Source of the DNA: [Mycobacterium] vasticus
GTDB lineage: Bacteria > Actinomycetota > Actinomycetes > Mycobacteriales > Mycobacteriaceae
Length of the DNA: 64,000 bases
Direction: 5' to 3'
NCBI RefSeq assembly: GCF_020181595.1
Contig: NZ_CP084028.1
Coordinates: 488,919 to 552,918, forward strand
Numbering within the stretch: position 1 is the first letter of the stretch; each line of letters opens with the position of its first letter. The notes beneath the pieces were generated by a model. That model had not been told where the DNA came from. It was given only the letters and a program-made list of their open reading frames with translations, and ran no database searches. This document shows, one piece after another, positions 45,990 to 53,772 of this stretch. The position numbers and the translations under genes were made by a program.

Positions 45990-47676
45990 GGACGTGATCC
46001 TCCTCAGGGATAGGTGGCGCGGCGCTGAGAAACGGTGCGAACGGCGGGAGTTCATCGGCGGCGCACTGCACGCCGATCACCGACGGGCCGTCGTGGGCCA
46101 GAGCGGTGCGCACCGCGGCGACGAATCCGCCGGCGTCGGTGGTGTCGATGGCGTGCAGCCCCGGGAACATCGACGCCACACCGGCGCCGAGGTGACTGGG
46201 TGTGAACCCGTTGTAGCTGTGCAGGCCCTCGAAGAACAGCTGTTCGCGGGCCACGCACATGGCGTGAGCATTGTTGTTCAGCAACACGAACATGATCGGG
46301 AGCCGGTACTGCACCGCGGTGTGGATCTCCATGCCGTGCATGAAGAATGCCCCGTCGCCGGCGACCACCACGGTGCGCCGGCCCCGGCCGGCCGCCATCC
46401 CGATGCCGGCGCCGAAGCTGTAGCCCATCCCGCCCATACCCAGGGCGACCAGGAACCGGCCGTCGCGTCGCGGCGGCAGGTAGTGGATGGCCGCGGCGCC
46501 GGTGTTGCCGGCGTCGACGACGATGTCGGTCCCGTCGGGCAGTTCGCGGTCGAGGACGGCCATCGCGTCCCGGTAACGCACTCCCGGCCCGGTGCAGGGT
46601 GGGGGGCGCAGCTCCGTGCGCCCCAGGGTGTCGGGCACCCTCAGCCACCGGGGCCGTCCGGGCCCGGACAGCGCGTCGCACAGGATCCGCAGCGATGCCC
46701 GCAGGTCGACGGTCTGCACGTGTGTGCACGGCAGATACGGTGGCGCCGAGCCGATCGACAGGGTGCGGGTCGCCCCCAGCGCCTCATCGAGCCCACCGCG
46801 TGCGGTCTGCGATAGCCGGGTACCCACCACCAGGCACAGTGCACTGCTGGCGATGGCGTCGGCGACCGTGGGGTGGCCCATCACGCCGGACACGCCCAGC
46901 GCCGACGACGAGCCGAAACCCGGTGTGCCGGAGACGTCTTTGGCGTCGGGTACGCACACCACCCTGGCTCGCAGCAGGGTGCGCAGTTGTTCGAGTTCTT
47001 CCCGGGCGTCGTCGCGGGCCACCTGTTCTCCGGCGATGATGGTGACCGGGCCGTGCGCAATGTGCAGCGCACACAGAATGGGTTGCGGGCTGCTGATGAC
47101 CTGCGGCTCGGCGGCCCGGTGACCGTTGCGCGGACAGCCGCCGGTCGTGACGGTGCCCTGCTGAACGTCTTTGGGCAACAACAGCACCGCCGGACCGCCG
47201 CGGCGGGCTGCGGCGAGGGCGCGTGGCAATGCCGAGACGATGTCGTCGGGGTTGAGCACCCGTTCGCAGAACACCGACACGGTCGAGAACAGTGCTTCGG
47301 CGTTCAGTGTGCCGTTGCGGCCACTGGTGTCCTGGAAACTGCCGCGGCCGTCCATGGCATGCGGGGCCTGGCCGACCAGGGCCAGCACCGGGACGCGGCT
47401 GGTGAACGATTCACCCAGTGCCGCCACCAGATTCAACGCGCCGCCGCCCGAGGTCGCGGCCACCACCCCCAGGCCGGCGCCGCTGCGGCTGTATCCGTCG
47501 GCCATGGTGGCGGCCCCGAACTCGTGCTTGGCCAGCACCATGGTGATGTCGGGCTGGAAGTAGGCGGCGTCGAAGAGGTCTTCGATGTTCGCGCCGTCCA
47601 CACCGAATATGTGGCGGACTCCGGCGGTCGTCAGTCGAGTGACAAGGTGATCGACCGCGGAATGTTTCCTGGACAT
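45967..47676 (-). CDS. Thiamine-diphosphate-dependent acetolactate-synthase-like enzyme
   Basis: A 569-residue ThDP enzyme with all three domains. Glu52 in KHEFGAATMADGYSR activates the cofactor; ThDP/Mg binding is at GDG 440-442 through NNN 467-469. FAD-binding features of true acetolactate synthase are weak. The protein could decarboxylate a 2-oxo acid and join the fragment to an acyl partner. It is the first gene of a four-gene operon; ATG 47676 lies 6 bases after a SigL-type -10, so the mRNA is probably leaderless. Substrates are unknown. Confidence 0.88.
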   Translation of the reverse strand: MSRKHSAVDHLVTRLTTAGVRHIFGVDGANIEDLFDAAYFQPDITMVLAKHEFGAATMADGYSRSGAGLGVVAATSGGGALNLVAALGESFTSRVPVLALVGQAPHAMDGRGSFQDTSGRNGTLNAEALFSTVSVFCERVLNPDDIVSALPRALAAARRGGPAVLLLPKDVQQGTVTTGGCPRNGHRAAEPQVISSPQPILCALHIAHGPVTIIAGEQVARDDAREELEQLRTLLRARVVCVPDAKDVSGTPGFGSSSALGVSGVMGHPTVADAIASSALCLVVGTRLSQTARGGLDEALGATRTLSIGSAPPYLPCTHVQTVDLRASLRILCDALSGPGRPRWLRVPDTLGRTELRPPPCTGPGVRYRDAMAVLDRELPDGTDIVVDAGNTGAAAIHYLPPRRDGRFLVALGMGGMGYSFGAGIGMAAGRGRRTVVVAGDGAFFMHGMEIHTAVQYRLPIMFVLLNNNAHAMCVAREQLFFEGLHSYNGFTPSHLGAGVASMFPGLHAIDTTDAGGFVAAVRTALAHDGPSVIGVQCAADELPPFAPFLSAAPPIPEEDHVHVTASTR

Positions 47677-47682
47677 GCCAGT

Positions 47683-47710
47683 GACACGGCACGAAACTCC
47701 CATTGGTTCA
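47683..47710 (-). promoter_or_regulatory. SigL-type promoter of the ThDP/KAS III operon
   Basis: Minus strand: TGAACC (47710-47705), 16 bases, CGTGTC (47688-47683). The -35 overlaps the stop codon of rslA. Transcription should start at about the ATG at 47676. Confidence 0.85.
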
Positions 47711-48394
47711 CATCGTGCGCTCCAACAGCACATTGCCGTTGTCAGCCGAAACAACTTGCACCGCAGCGATTTGATCGGTGGGCGTCGAGATGCTGCCCGC
47801 CGGCGTCGCGGTGTGGCCGGGCTGTGCCACCCAGGTCGCCAGCCGGGTCTGGCTGCCGTCACGGCCGACGACCACTAGTGCCAGGGTGTCGTGGTGGGCG
47901 GTGACCGGCGCCAGGCAGACACAGCTCAAGTCGATGACGCTGCCCCAGGGCATGCTGCTGACCGCGACGGTCGAGGCCAGTGCGGTGGTGCCCACCTGCG
48001 CCATCGGCAACCCAGTGGGCGCCGGCGGGCTCGATGGGGAACCGCCGACACCGACCAGTACTCCGATGCCCAACACGGCGGCAGCGGCAGCGGATGCGGT
48101 CCACGTCAGCAGCCGGGTGCGGCGTCGTCGTCGCCGCACGGTGTCCAGCAGTGTCGGCAACAGTTCGTCGGATAGCGCCGCGGGTTCGGCGTCGCCGATG
48201 GCGGCCACCGTGGCGGGTTCGAGTTGGGACAGCAGCGCCGGGACGCCGCTGATCTCGCTGACCGCGGCCCGGCACGCCGGGCAGCCGGTCAGGTGGTCCT
48301 CGAACTCGCGGCGGTCGGCCGCCGACAGTGAACCCAGGACGTAGGCGGCGTCCCACATCGCGTAGCGGTGGCCGTCGTCGATCGGCGTGCTCAT
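47708..48394 (-). CDS. rslA: Zinc anti-sigma factor RslA
   Basis: A 228-residue membrane anti-sigma factor for SigL. Cytoplasmic zinc domain: YAMWDAAYVLGSLSAADRREFE, then H34-x3-C38-x2-C41 with His9 as fourth ligand. One transmembrane helix (about 94-117) and an outer domain with two Cys in LSCVCLAP. In M. tuberculosis RslA releases SigL on oxidation of the zinc Cys. ATG overlaps the sigL stop (ATGA). Confidence 0.93.
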   Translation of the reverse strand: MSTPIDDGHRYAMWDAAYVLGSLSAADRREFEDHLTGCPACRAAVSEISGVPALLSQLEPATVAAIGDAEPAALSDELLPTLLDTVRRRRRRTRLLTWTASAAAAAVLGIGVLVGVGGSPSSPPAPTGLPMAQVGTTALASTVAVSSMPWGSVIDLSCVCLAPVTAHHDTLALVVVGRDGSQTRLATWVAQPGHTATPAGSISTPTDQIAAVQVVSADNGNVLLERTM

Positions 48395-48924
48395 CGCGTC
48401 ACTCCCATCTCCTGCAAAGCCAGGCGCAGCGCCCGCACCGCGTAGTGCAGGCGAGATTTCACCGTTCCCTCGGCGATGTCGAGGTCGTCGGCGATCTGGC
48501 CGGTGGTCCAGCCACGGTAGTAGGCCCGTTCGATCACGGCCCGGTGTTCGGTCGACAGTTGGGTCATCGCCTCGGCGATCAGCATCCGATCCAGTGCGCC
48601 GTCCACCTCGTCGCGGGTGGGCTGCTCTGGTGCGGTGGTCTCGTCGAATGAGCTGACGACGTTGCGGAAGCGGGCGCTGCGCCGCTCGTCGATGATCATG
48701 TTGCGCGCGACGGTGCACAGCCAGGCCCGCGGTGAGCGCTCGGTGTCGCTGGTGACCTCCGGGTGCTGCCAGGCCCGCAGCAGCGTCTCCTGGACGACGT
48801 CTTCGGCGCGGGCCCGGTCGCCGGTCAGACGCATCGCGTAGCGCCACAGCATGGCGGCATGCTCGTCGTAGAGCGTCCGCATCAACGCGGCTTCCTGGTC
48901 CGGCGGGACACCGAATCGAGGCAC
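48391..48924 (-). CDS. sigL: ECF sigma factor SigL
   Basis: A 177-residue extracytoplasmic-function sigma factor. Region 2: LMRTLYDEHAAMLWRYAMRLTGD, AEDVVQETLLRAW; region 2.4/3: ARNMIIDERRSARFRNV; region 4: TQLSTEHRAVIERAYYRGWTTGQIADDL with IAEGTVKSRLHYAVRAL. It matches Rv0735 nearly throughout. GTG 48924 is chosen: the full Shine-Dalgarno AGGAGG (48938-48933) lies 8 bases before it, whereas GTG 48933 overlaps that sequence. It should autoregulate through its own promoter at 48946-48973. Confidence 0.95.
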   Translation of the reverse strand: MPRFGVPPDQEAALMRTLYDEHAAMLWRYAMRLTGDRARAEDVVQETLLRAWQHPEVTSDTERSPRAWLCTVARNMIIDERRSARFRNVVSSFDETTAPEQPTRDEVDGALDRMLIAEAMTQLSTEHRAVIERAYYRGWTTGQIADDLDIAEGTVKSRLHYAVRALRLALQEMGVTR

Positions 48925-48945
48925 GCAGATCACCTCCTTCCTAGT

Positions 48946-48973
48946 GACACGGGGTGCGCACCCGTCGGGTTCA
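48946..48973 (-). promoter_or_regulatory. SigL-type autoregulatory promoter of sigL-rslA
   Basis: Minus strand: TGAACC (48973-48968), 16 bases, CGTGTC (48951-48946). A transcript start near 48939 gives a 15-base leader that begins with the AGGAGG Shine-Dalgarno. Confidence 0.88.
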
Positions 48974-48999
48974 TGCGCGCAGCCGCGTGTTCGTGACGA

Positions 49000-50550
49000 T
49001 CAGTCGGCGATCCAGTTCCCGTGGAATCCGTGCGGCACGCGCTGCGGCAGCCGCACCCGGGCGACCGGTTTCGCGTCGAAGTGGGCGGCGTCGATGATCA
49101 CCAGGTCGCTGCCATCGCGCACCGGGTCGTAGACGTAGGTCAGATACCAGCCGGCCGATTCGTCGGCCTGCCCCCGGGCCGGCGCGAACACCGCCTCACC
49201 GGGGGTGCCGGACAGGCCGTTGAGGCCGAACCGGTGCACCTCGGCGCTACCCCGCGCCAGGTCGTAGCGCAGCAGGCTGTTGTTGGTGACGGTGACGGCA
49301 TAGCGGGCGTCGGCGCCGATCAGCCGGTCGTCGACGCGGGGGAACTCGACGTGCCGGTCGTCGAGCTGGACCTGTTCGACGGTGCCGGTCGCGAGGTTGA
49401 TCGTCCAGCGCCACAAGGCGGCATCGGTCTCGAAATCACTGTTGTGGCGCCACATCTCCGGGTAGCGGACCACCTGCAGCACTATCGCGTCGCCGTGTTG
49501 AGATGGTGCGTCGAAGGCGTTGGCGATGTGGAAGACGTAGCAGGGGTCGACGTCGAACCAGTGCACCGGGCCGTACGGGTCGTCGCGGCGCAGCACCCCC
49601 AGTCGGGCGCCGTAGTCGTCGTCCCAGCGGAACGGCAGGTCACGGTCGTAGCGTCCGGTGAGCGCGACCTCCAGGTTGAACACCAGTGGCAGATCCAGGA
49701 ATACGACATGCTCGGTGGTCAACGCGAAGTCGTGCATCAGCGTCATGCCGGGCACGTCGATGGGCCTCCGGATGGTCAGCTCGCCGTCGGCGGTCGCCCG
49801 GTAGTAGTTGACGTGCGGATCGAGGATGTCGCCGAGGCCGAAGAAGTGCAGCTCGCCGGTGGTGGGGCAGATCTTGGGGTGCGCGGACATGGAATCGGAT
49901 AGTTTCCCGGCGAAGTCGTAGACGCCCAACGTCTTGAGGTCGGTGGTGATCTCGTACGGCAGTGAGGATTCCATCAACGCCAAGGTCTTGCCGGCGTGGC
50001 GGATCACGTGGGTGTTGGCGACGCTGGCATGCAGGTTGCGGCTGCCGTCGTCGTTGAACAGCTCCGGTGGGCGCCCGAAGCTCTCGGTGCGCACCCAGCG
50101 GTTGCGGTACCAGGCCGCCCGCCCGTTCTCCAGCCGCACCCCGTGGACCATTCCGTCGCCGGTGCACCAGTGTCCGCCCGCGGCACGGGGATTGGGCCCG
50201 TTGCGCAGATACCAGCCGTTCAGTTCGGCTGGGATGTGTCCCTCGACGGGCAGATCGAATGCGGTGAGTTCGTCGGGTACCGGGGCATAGTTGCCGGTGC
50301 GGAAGATCGGAAAGACCGTCTCCGGGGGCTGGATCACCGGGGCAGCGGATCGCGGGTGAGCGGTGGCGGCGGCGTCGTCGTGATCCACCAGCGACAGCAG
50401 TGCCGGCAGCCCCGACAGTTCGTTGACCGCGTCCCGGCAGGACAGGCACCCGGTGAGGTGCGCCTCGAACTCGCGATGGTCGGACTCCGACAGCGACCCC
50501 AGGACGTAGGCGGCATCCCACAGGGCGTACTCGTGGCGGGAGGTGGTCAT
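49000..50550 (-). CDS. Fusion of zinc anti-sigma domain and carotenoid cleavage oxygenase
   Basis: A 516-residue protein of two parts. Residues 1-60 are an RslA-like zinc anti-sigma domain: EYALWDAAYVLGSLSESDH, His6, and H31-x3-C35-x2-C38, closely similar to RslA at 48.3 kb. Residues about 75-516 are a full RPE65/carotenoid cleavage oxygenase propeller with the four iron His at H224 (SAHPK), H273 (LMHDF), H341 (FHIANAF) and H510 (GFHGNW). There is no transmembrane helix. ATG 50550 overlaps the stop of the region-4 gene (ATGA). I infer that apocarotenoid, oxygen or redox state sensed by the oxygenase controls release of a region-4 protein. No such fusion is known to me. Confidence 0.9.
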   Translation of the reverse strand: MTTSRHEYALWDAAYVLGSLSESDHREFEAHLTGCLSCRDAVNELSGLPALLSLVDHDDAAATAHPRSAAPVIQPPETVFPIFRTGNYAPVPDELTAFDLPVEGHIPAELNGWYLRNGPNPRAAGGHWCTGDGMVHGVRLENGRAAWYRNRWVRTESFGRPPELFNDDGSRNLHASVANTHVIRHAGKTLALMESSLPYEITTDLKTLGVYDFAGKLSDSMSAHPKICPTTGELHFFGLGDILDPHVNYYRATADGELTIRRPIDVPGMTLMHDFALTTEHVVFLDLPLVFNLEVALTGRYDRDLPFRWDDDYGARLGVLRRDDPYGPVHWFDVDPCYVFHIANAFDAPSQHGDAIVLQVVRYPEMWRHNSDFETDAALWRWTINLATGTVEQVQLDDRHVEFPRVDDRLIGADARYAVTVTNNSLLRYDLARGSAEVHRFGLNGLSGTPGEAVFAPARGQADESAGWYLTYVYDPVRDGSDLVIIDAAHFDAKPVARVRLPQRVPHGFHGNWIAD

Positions 50551-50822
50551 GGCGCCAGTCCCATGTCTCGCAGGGTCTGCTGGAGGGCGTGCAACGCGTA
50601 GTGCAGCTGGGCCTTCACGCTGGCTTCGGCGATGCCCAGGTCGGCGGCGATCTGCCCGGTGGTCCAGCCGTGGTGGTAGGCGCGGCGCAGTAGCCCCTGG
50701 TTGTCGGGGGACAGTTGCGCCAAGGCGTCGTTGACCAGGATGCGGGCGGAATCGTGACCCATCGCGGCCGCGGTCTGACCGCGGTCGAATATCCACCTGT
50801 TGCTGGTTTCGTCGAAACCCAT
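50547..50822 (-). CDS. Sigma region-4-only protein, truncated SigL paralogue
   Basis: A 91-residue protein. From residue 25 it is SigL region 4: LVNDALAQLSPDNQGLLRRAYHHGWTTGQIAADL, IAEASVKAQLHYALHALQ and a terminal DMGLAP parallel to SigL's EMGVTR. Regions 1-3, including the core-binding and -10 recognising region 2, are absent. The start is fixed by RBS GGGAGG 7 bases before ATG 50822 and by the promoter just upstream. It might occupy RslA, guide -35 binding with another region-2 protein, or be held by the fused anti-sigma domain; all are inference. Confidence 0.85.
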   Translation of the reverse strand: MGFDETSNRWIFDRGQTAAAMGHDSARILVNDALAQLSPDNQGLLRRAYHHGWTTGQIAADLGIAEASVKAQLHYALHALQQTLRDMGLAP

Positions 50823-50841
50823 AGACCAGCCTCCCGGAAGT

Positions 50842-50869
50842 GACACGACACGGCGGGGCGTTCGGTTCA
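50842..50869 (-). promoter_or_regulatory. SigL-type promoter of region-4/oxygenase operon
   Basis: Minus strand: TGAACC (50869-50864), 16 bases, CGTGTC (50847-50842). A start near 50835 leaves a short leader with the GGGAGG RBS. It places the paralogous operon under SigL. Confidence 0.87.
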
Positions 50870-50947
50870 CGTCAGGTCGAAGGTGATTCCAGTGTGTCGC
50901 GGGTGGGCCGGCGATGCCAGGGTTTGACGAAAGGTTTGACGGTTCCG

Positions 50948-51733
50948 CTAATTCGCAGCGTCCGGCCCGGTGGTGACCAGCGTCAGCTCCCAGGCGGCCA
51001 GCCACGGCTTGATCAACTGTGCGACGGAGTACTTGTGGGGGCCATCGCATTTCGGTTCGGAGTAGTCGCCGTTGGACACCGCGATGAAAATCCCGACGGC
51101 TTCGGCGGTGCCGTCGGGCAGAACCCGGTAGGTGGGGCCGCCGGAGTCCCCGCAGATGCCGGTGGTGGCGAAGCGGACCTTGTTCGCCTCGGCGGCGACC
51201 ACCGGCCCGCACAGCGCCCCGCCGCTGCGAATCCCGAGATGGCACAGGGTCTCTCCGACCTCGACGTGCTCGGCCAGTCCCGTCAGCGGGTGTCCGTCGA
51301 CCTCGGAGGTCAGCGCGATCCTGCCGGGGTGATCGAGGGTGATCAGCCCGATGTCGAAGTCGTTCCAGTCCGAGCCGTCGTTGACGCTTTCGGTGAAGGT
51401 GCCCACCACCGGGTACTTGTAGAGCCCGCCGTGGTGCACCGCCACCTGGCCCGGCCCGCCGCCGGTGTTGCAGTGCCCGGCGGTGAGAAGCCCGGGCCGG
51501 CCGTCCTTGGTGCGCACCAGAAAACCCGCGGTGCAGGCGACGTTGTCCGAGCCGTCCGCGGGGCTGACGTTGATGCCGATCCCGGGGCCCAGGGCGTGGG
51601 CGGTCGGGGTGGGGATGGGATGGCGCAGCGGGTGGGTGTGGTTGACCCAGATCGCGCTGCCGAGGATCGCGATGAAGACGACGACGGTGATGATGCGGCC
51701 CGCCAGGGTCTTGAGCGAGCGCTTCGGCGGCAC
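50948..51733 (-). CDS. Membrane-anchored trypsin-like serine protease
   Basis: A 261-residue S1-type protease. Signal-anchor helix 13-30 (IITVVVFIAILGSAIWV), then the outer protease domain with His87 (LLTAGHCNT), Asp127 in DFDIGLITL and Ser197 (CGDSGGP). Cys pairs at 67/88 and 164/175 suggest disulfides. Second gene of a tandem pair, 10 bases after the first. Its stop is 78 bases from the SigL-type promoter of the region-4 gene. Substrate unknown; a role in cleaving RslA's outer domain is possible by position only. Confidence 0.9.
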   Translation of the reverse strand: MPPKRSLKTLAGRIITVVVFIAILGSAIWVNHTHPLRHPIPTPTAHALGPGIGINVSPADGSDNVACTAGFLVRTKDGRPGLLTAGHCNTGGGPGQVAVHHGGLYKYPVVGTFTESVNDGSDWNDFDIGLITLDHPGRIALTSEVDGHPLTGLAEHVEVGETLCHLGIRSGGALCGPVVAAEANKVRFATTGICGDSGGPTYRVLPDGTAEAVGIFIAVSNGDYSEPKCDGPHKYSVAQLIKPWLAAWELTLVTTGPDAAN

Positions 51734-51743
51734 GGAGCTGACT

Positions 51744-52538
51744 CTACTGTTCCTGACCCGGGCGGTCCGTCGTCACCAGTGTCAGGTCCCAGGCGCGCAG
51801 CCATGGCTTGATCATCTGGGCGATCGAATACTCGTGGACCTCATCGCATGTCGGCTCGGAATGGTCGCCGTTGGATACCTCGATGTAGATGCCGACGGCT
51901 TCGGCGGCCCCGTCGGGACGGAGTCGGTAGACCGGCCCGCCGGAGTCTCCGCACTGCCCGGTCGCCGCGAACCGCACTTTGTTCTGGTCGGCATAAGCCA
52001 CCGGCCCGCACACCGTCGTATCGCTGCGAATGCCGAAGTGGCAGAGAATATCCCCCTGTTCGACTTGCTCGGCGAGGCCGACCAGCGGGTGGCCGTCCAC
52101 GTCCGGAGTCAGCTCGATACCGTCGATGCCCTTGTGCTCCAGGGTGATCAGCCCGATGTCGAAGTCGGTCCACTGGTTGCCGCCATGCACGCTCTCGACG
52201 AACCGGCCGACCTCCGGATACACGTACAGCCCGCCGTGGTGGATGGTGACGGTCCCGTCGGTACCCGGCTCATTGCAATGTCCGGCCGAGAGCAGCCCGG
52301 GCTGGCCGTCGGCGGTGTGCACCAGGAAGCCCGCCGTGCAACTGATCCCGTTGGTGCCGTTCGGTCGGGTGATGTCGATGCCGATACCCGGGCCGATCGC
52401 GTGCGCTGCTGGCATCGGGATGTTCTGGCGTCCCGGGTGGGTGTGGTCCACCCAGAGCGCGGCGGTGACGATCGCAACGATGACGGCGCCGCCGGCGACC
52501 TTGCCGGTCAGGGCTTTGAAGACTCTTCGCAGGGCAAT
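51744..52538 (-). CDS. Membrane-anchored trypsin-like serine protease, paralogue with ATT start
   Basis: A paralogue of the next gene: triad in LLSAGHCNE, TDFDIGLITL and CGDSGGPVYR, same Cys pattern, and the same ending IKPWLRAWDLTLVTT. No ATG, GTG or TTG lies between the in-frame stop TAA (52550-52548) and GTG 52451. However, the codons from 52538 encode a signal anchor (LRRVFKALTGKVAGGAVIV) that aligns with the paralogue residue for residue, its ATG facing ATT 52538. I take ATT as the start (264 residues); starting at GTG 52451 would remove the anchor. Confidence 0.75.
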   Translation of the reverse strand: MALRRVFKALTGKVAGGAVIVAIVTAALWVDHTHPGRQNIPMPAAHAIGPGIGIDITRPNGTNGISCTAGFLVHTADGQPGLLSAGHCNEPGTDGTVTIHHGGLYVYPEVGRFVESVHGGNQWTDFDIGLITLEHKGIDGIELTPDVDGHPLVGLAEQVEQGDILCHFGIRSDTTVCGPVAYADQNKVRFAATGQCGDSGGPVYRLRPDGAAEAVGIYIEVSNGDHSEPTCDEVHEYSIAQMIKPWLRAWDLTLVTTDRPGQEQ

Positions 52539-52637
52539 ATCCCGACTTTACCGTGGGGTGCGGGTCTTGTTGCCGGGCCTACCGGGGGTTTTCGGCGCAC
52601 AATGGATGCAGGGGAAATCTCTACGGAGGTGTGAACG

Positions 52638-53105
52638 ATGAGTACCGCGAATCGATCCCAAACCACCACCCGGACGTTCGCTCGGGTGATCGGGCCGTTT
52701 CTGGCCATCATGATGGCGACCGCTGCCGCGCGTGCCCCGGAGCTGTGGCCGCAGGTCGCGAGTTGGTCCGGCGACACGCTGTGGACCTGGTCTGTGGGGG
52801 CGTTCACGCTGATCGCCGGCCTGGTGGTGATCGCGCTGCACCCGTACTGGCGTGGTGTCGCCGCGTTCAGCATCTCCGGGCTCGGCTGGCTGACCGCTGT
52901 GAAGGGGGCGATGCTGGTGGCGTTCCCGACGGTGTTGTTATCCGCGCCCGCCGACACCATGGGGTCCATCTGGGTGTTCCGGATTGTCTACGTCGCGCTT
53001 GCGCTGCTGGGGCTGTACCTGACGTACATCGGGTGGGCGCCCGGGGATCATGGGCATGCGGCGCCGGAGGGGAAAGCGGAGGGGGTTTTGCGCCGGGCGG
53101 CGTGA
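52638..53105 (+). CDS. Four-helix membrane protein of unknown function
   Basis: A 155-residue protein with hydrophobic helices at about 17-33, 52-67, 75-102 and 110-130: FARVIGPFLAIMMATAAARA, VGAFTLIAGLVVIALHPYW, TAVKGAMLVAFPTVLL and FRIVYVALALLGLYLTYIGW. The TM pattern resembles small DUF2214/DUF4267-type proteins, without a firm match. RBS GGAGGTG is 10 bases before ATG 52638. It is divergent from the proteases. Confidence 0.75.
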   Translation: MSTANRSQTTTRTFARVIGPFLAIMMATAAARAPELWPQVASWSGDTLWTWSVGAFTLIAGLVVIALHPYWRGVAAFSISGLGWLTAVKGAMLVAFPTVLLSAPADTMGSIWVFRIVYVALALLGLYLTYIGWAPGDHGHAAPEGKAEGVLRRAA

Positions 53106-53209
53106 GGGGGCTGTAGCCGTCGGATAGCTGTGTCGGACGCCGCTCGGTGGCCTCGCTGTCGAGGCCCAACCGGGTGACGCCAACCGTGCTGAATTGCGCG
53201 GCAGGATGA

Positions 53210-53659
53210 TTAGCCAGTGGCTTTGAACTCATCGAAGCGTTCTGCGAGTCGTTCCTTGGCGGGTCTGTCCACTCGTCGTTTCGGAAGGGTCAATCCCCTG
53301 CCGTCCATCTCTTGGAGACCGTGACGGAGCATCGGCCCATCGATTTCATCCATCAGCTCGCGGTTGATTCGAACCACATAGTCCGGGGAGATACCTAGCA
53401 AGTTCGTATCGTAGGCGGCGTGGTGGATTTTGCAGAGGCTGAGTCCGTTTACGACTGACGGGACACCGTGAGGCTTGTCGTCGCCGATAATGTGGGCGGC
53501 GTCGAGAAGCTTGCCGTGTTTGAGAGCGCAGACAGTGCATTGTTGCTGGTAGGCGAGCATGATCCGCCCGCGAAATTCAGGTTGATGCAATCTTTGCCTC
53601 ACGGCTCGTTCGGCATAAACTCGCTCAATTGGCTTGAGGTGGAGCGGAGTTGCGTCCAA
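53210..53659 (-). pseudogene. HNH endonuclease, C-terminal remnant next to IS element
   Basis: About 150 residues of an HNH_2-type nuclease domain: GRIMLAYQQQCTVCALKHGKLLDAAHIIGDDK, VVNGLSLCKIHHAAYD and LGISPDYVV. The H-N-H residues are all present. Family members are normally about 280-300 residues, with an N-terminal half that is missing here; the frame has only a TTG (53657-53659) as start, and IS1081-like DNA begins at 53721, 62 bases away. I read it as truncated by the insertion or by a deletion beside it. Confidence 0.7.
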
Positions 53660-53720
53660 GGGCGTGGTGTACGGGCTGGTAGGCCTGGTGGGCGTGTCAT
53701 AGCCCGATAGGGGGCGGTCA

Positions 53721-53735
53721 TCGCGTGATTCTTCG
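53721..53735 (+). repeat. Left inverted repeat of IS1081-like element
   Basis: TCGCGTGATTCTTCG; pairs with 55030-55044 with a single T/C difference at the tenth base. Confidence 0.9.
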
Positions 53736-53772
53736 AAACGACCGGCAAAGTCACTCGAAGGAGAACAACGCG

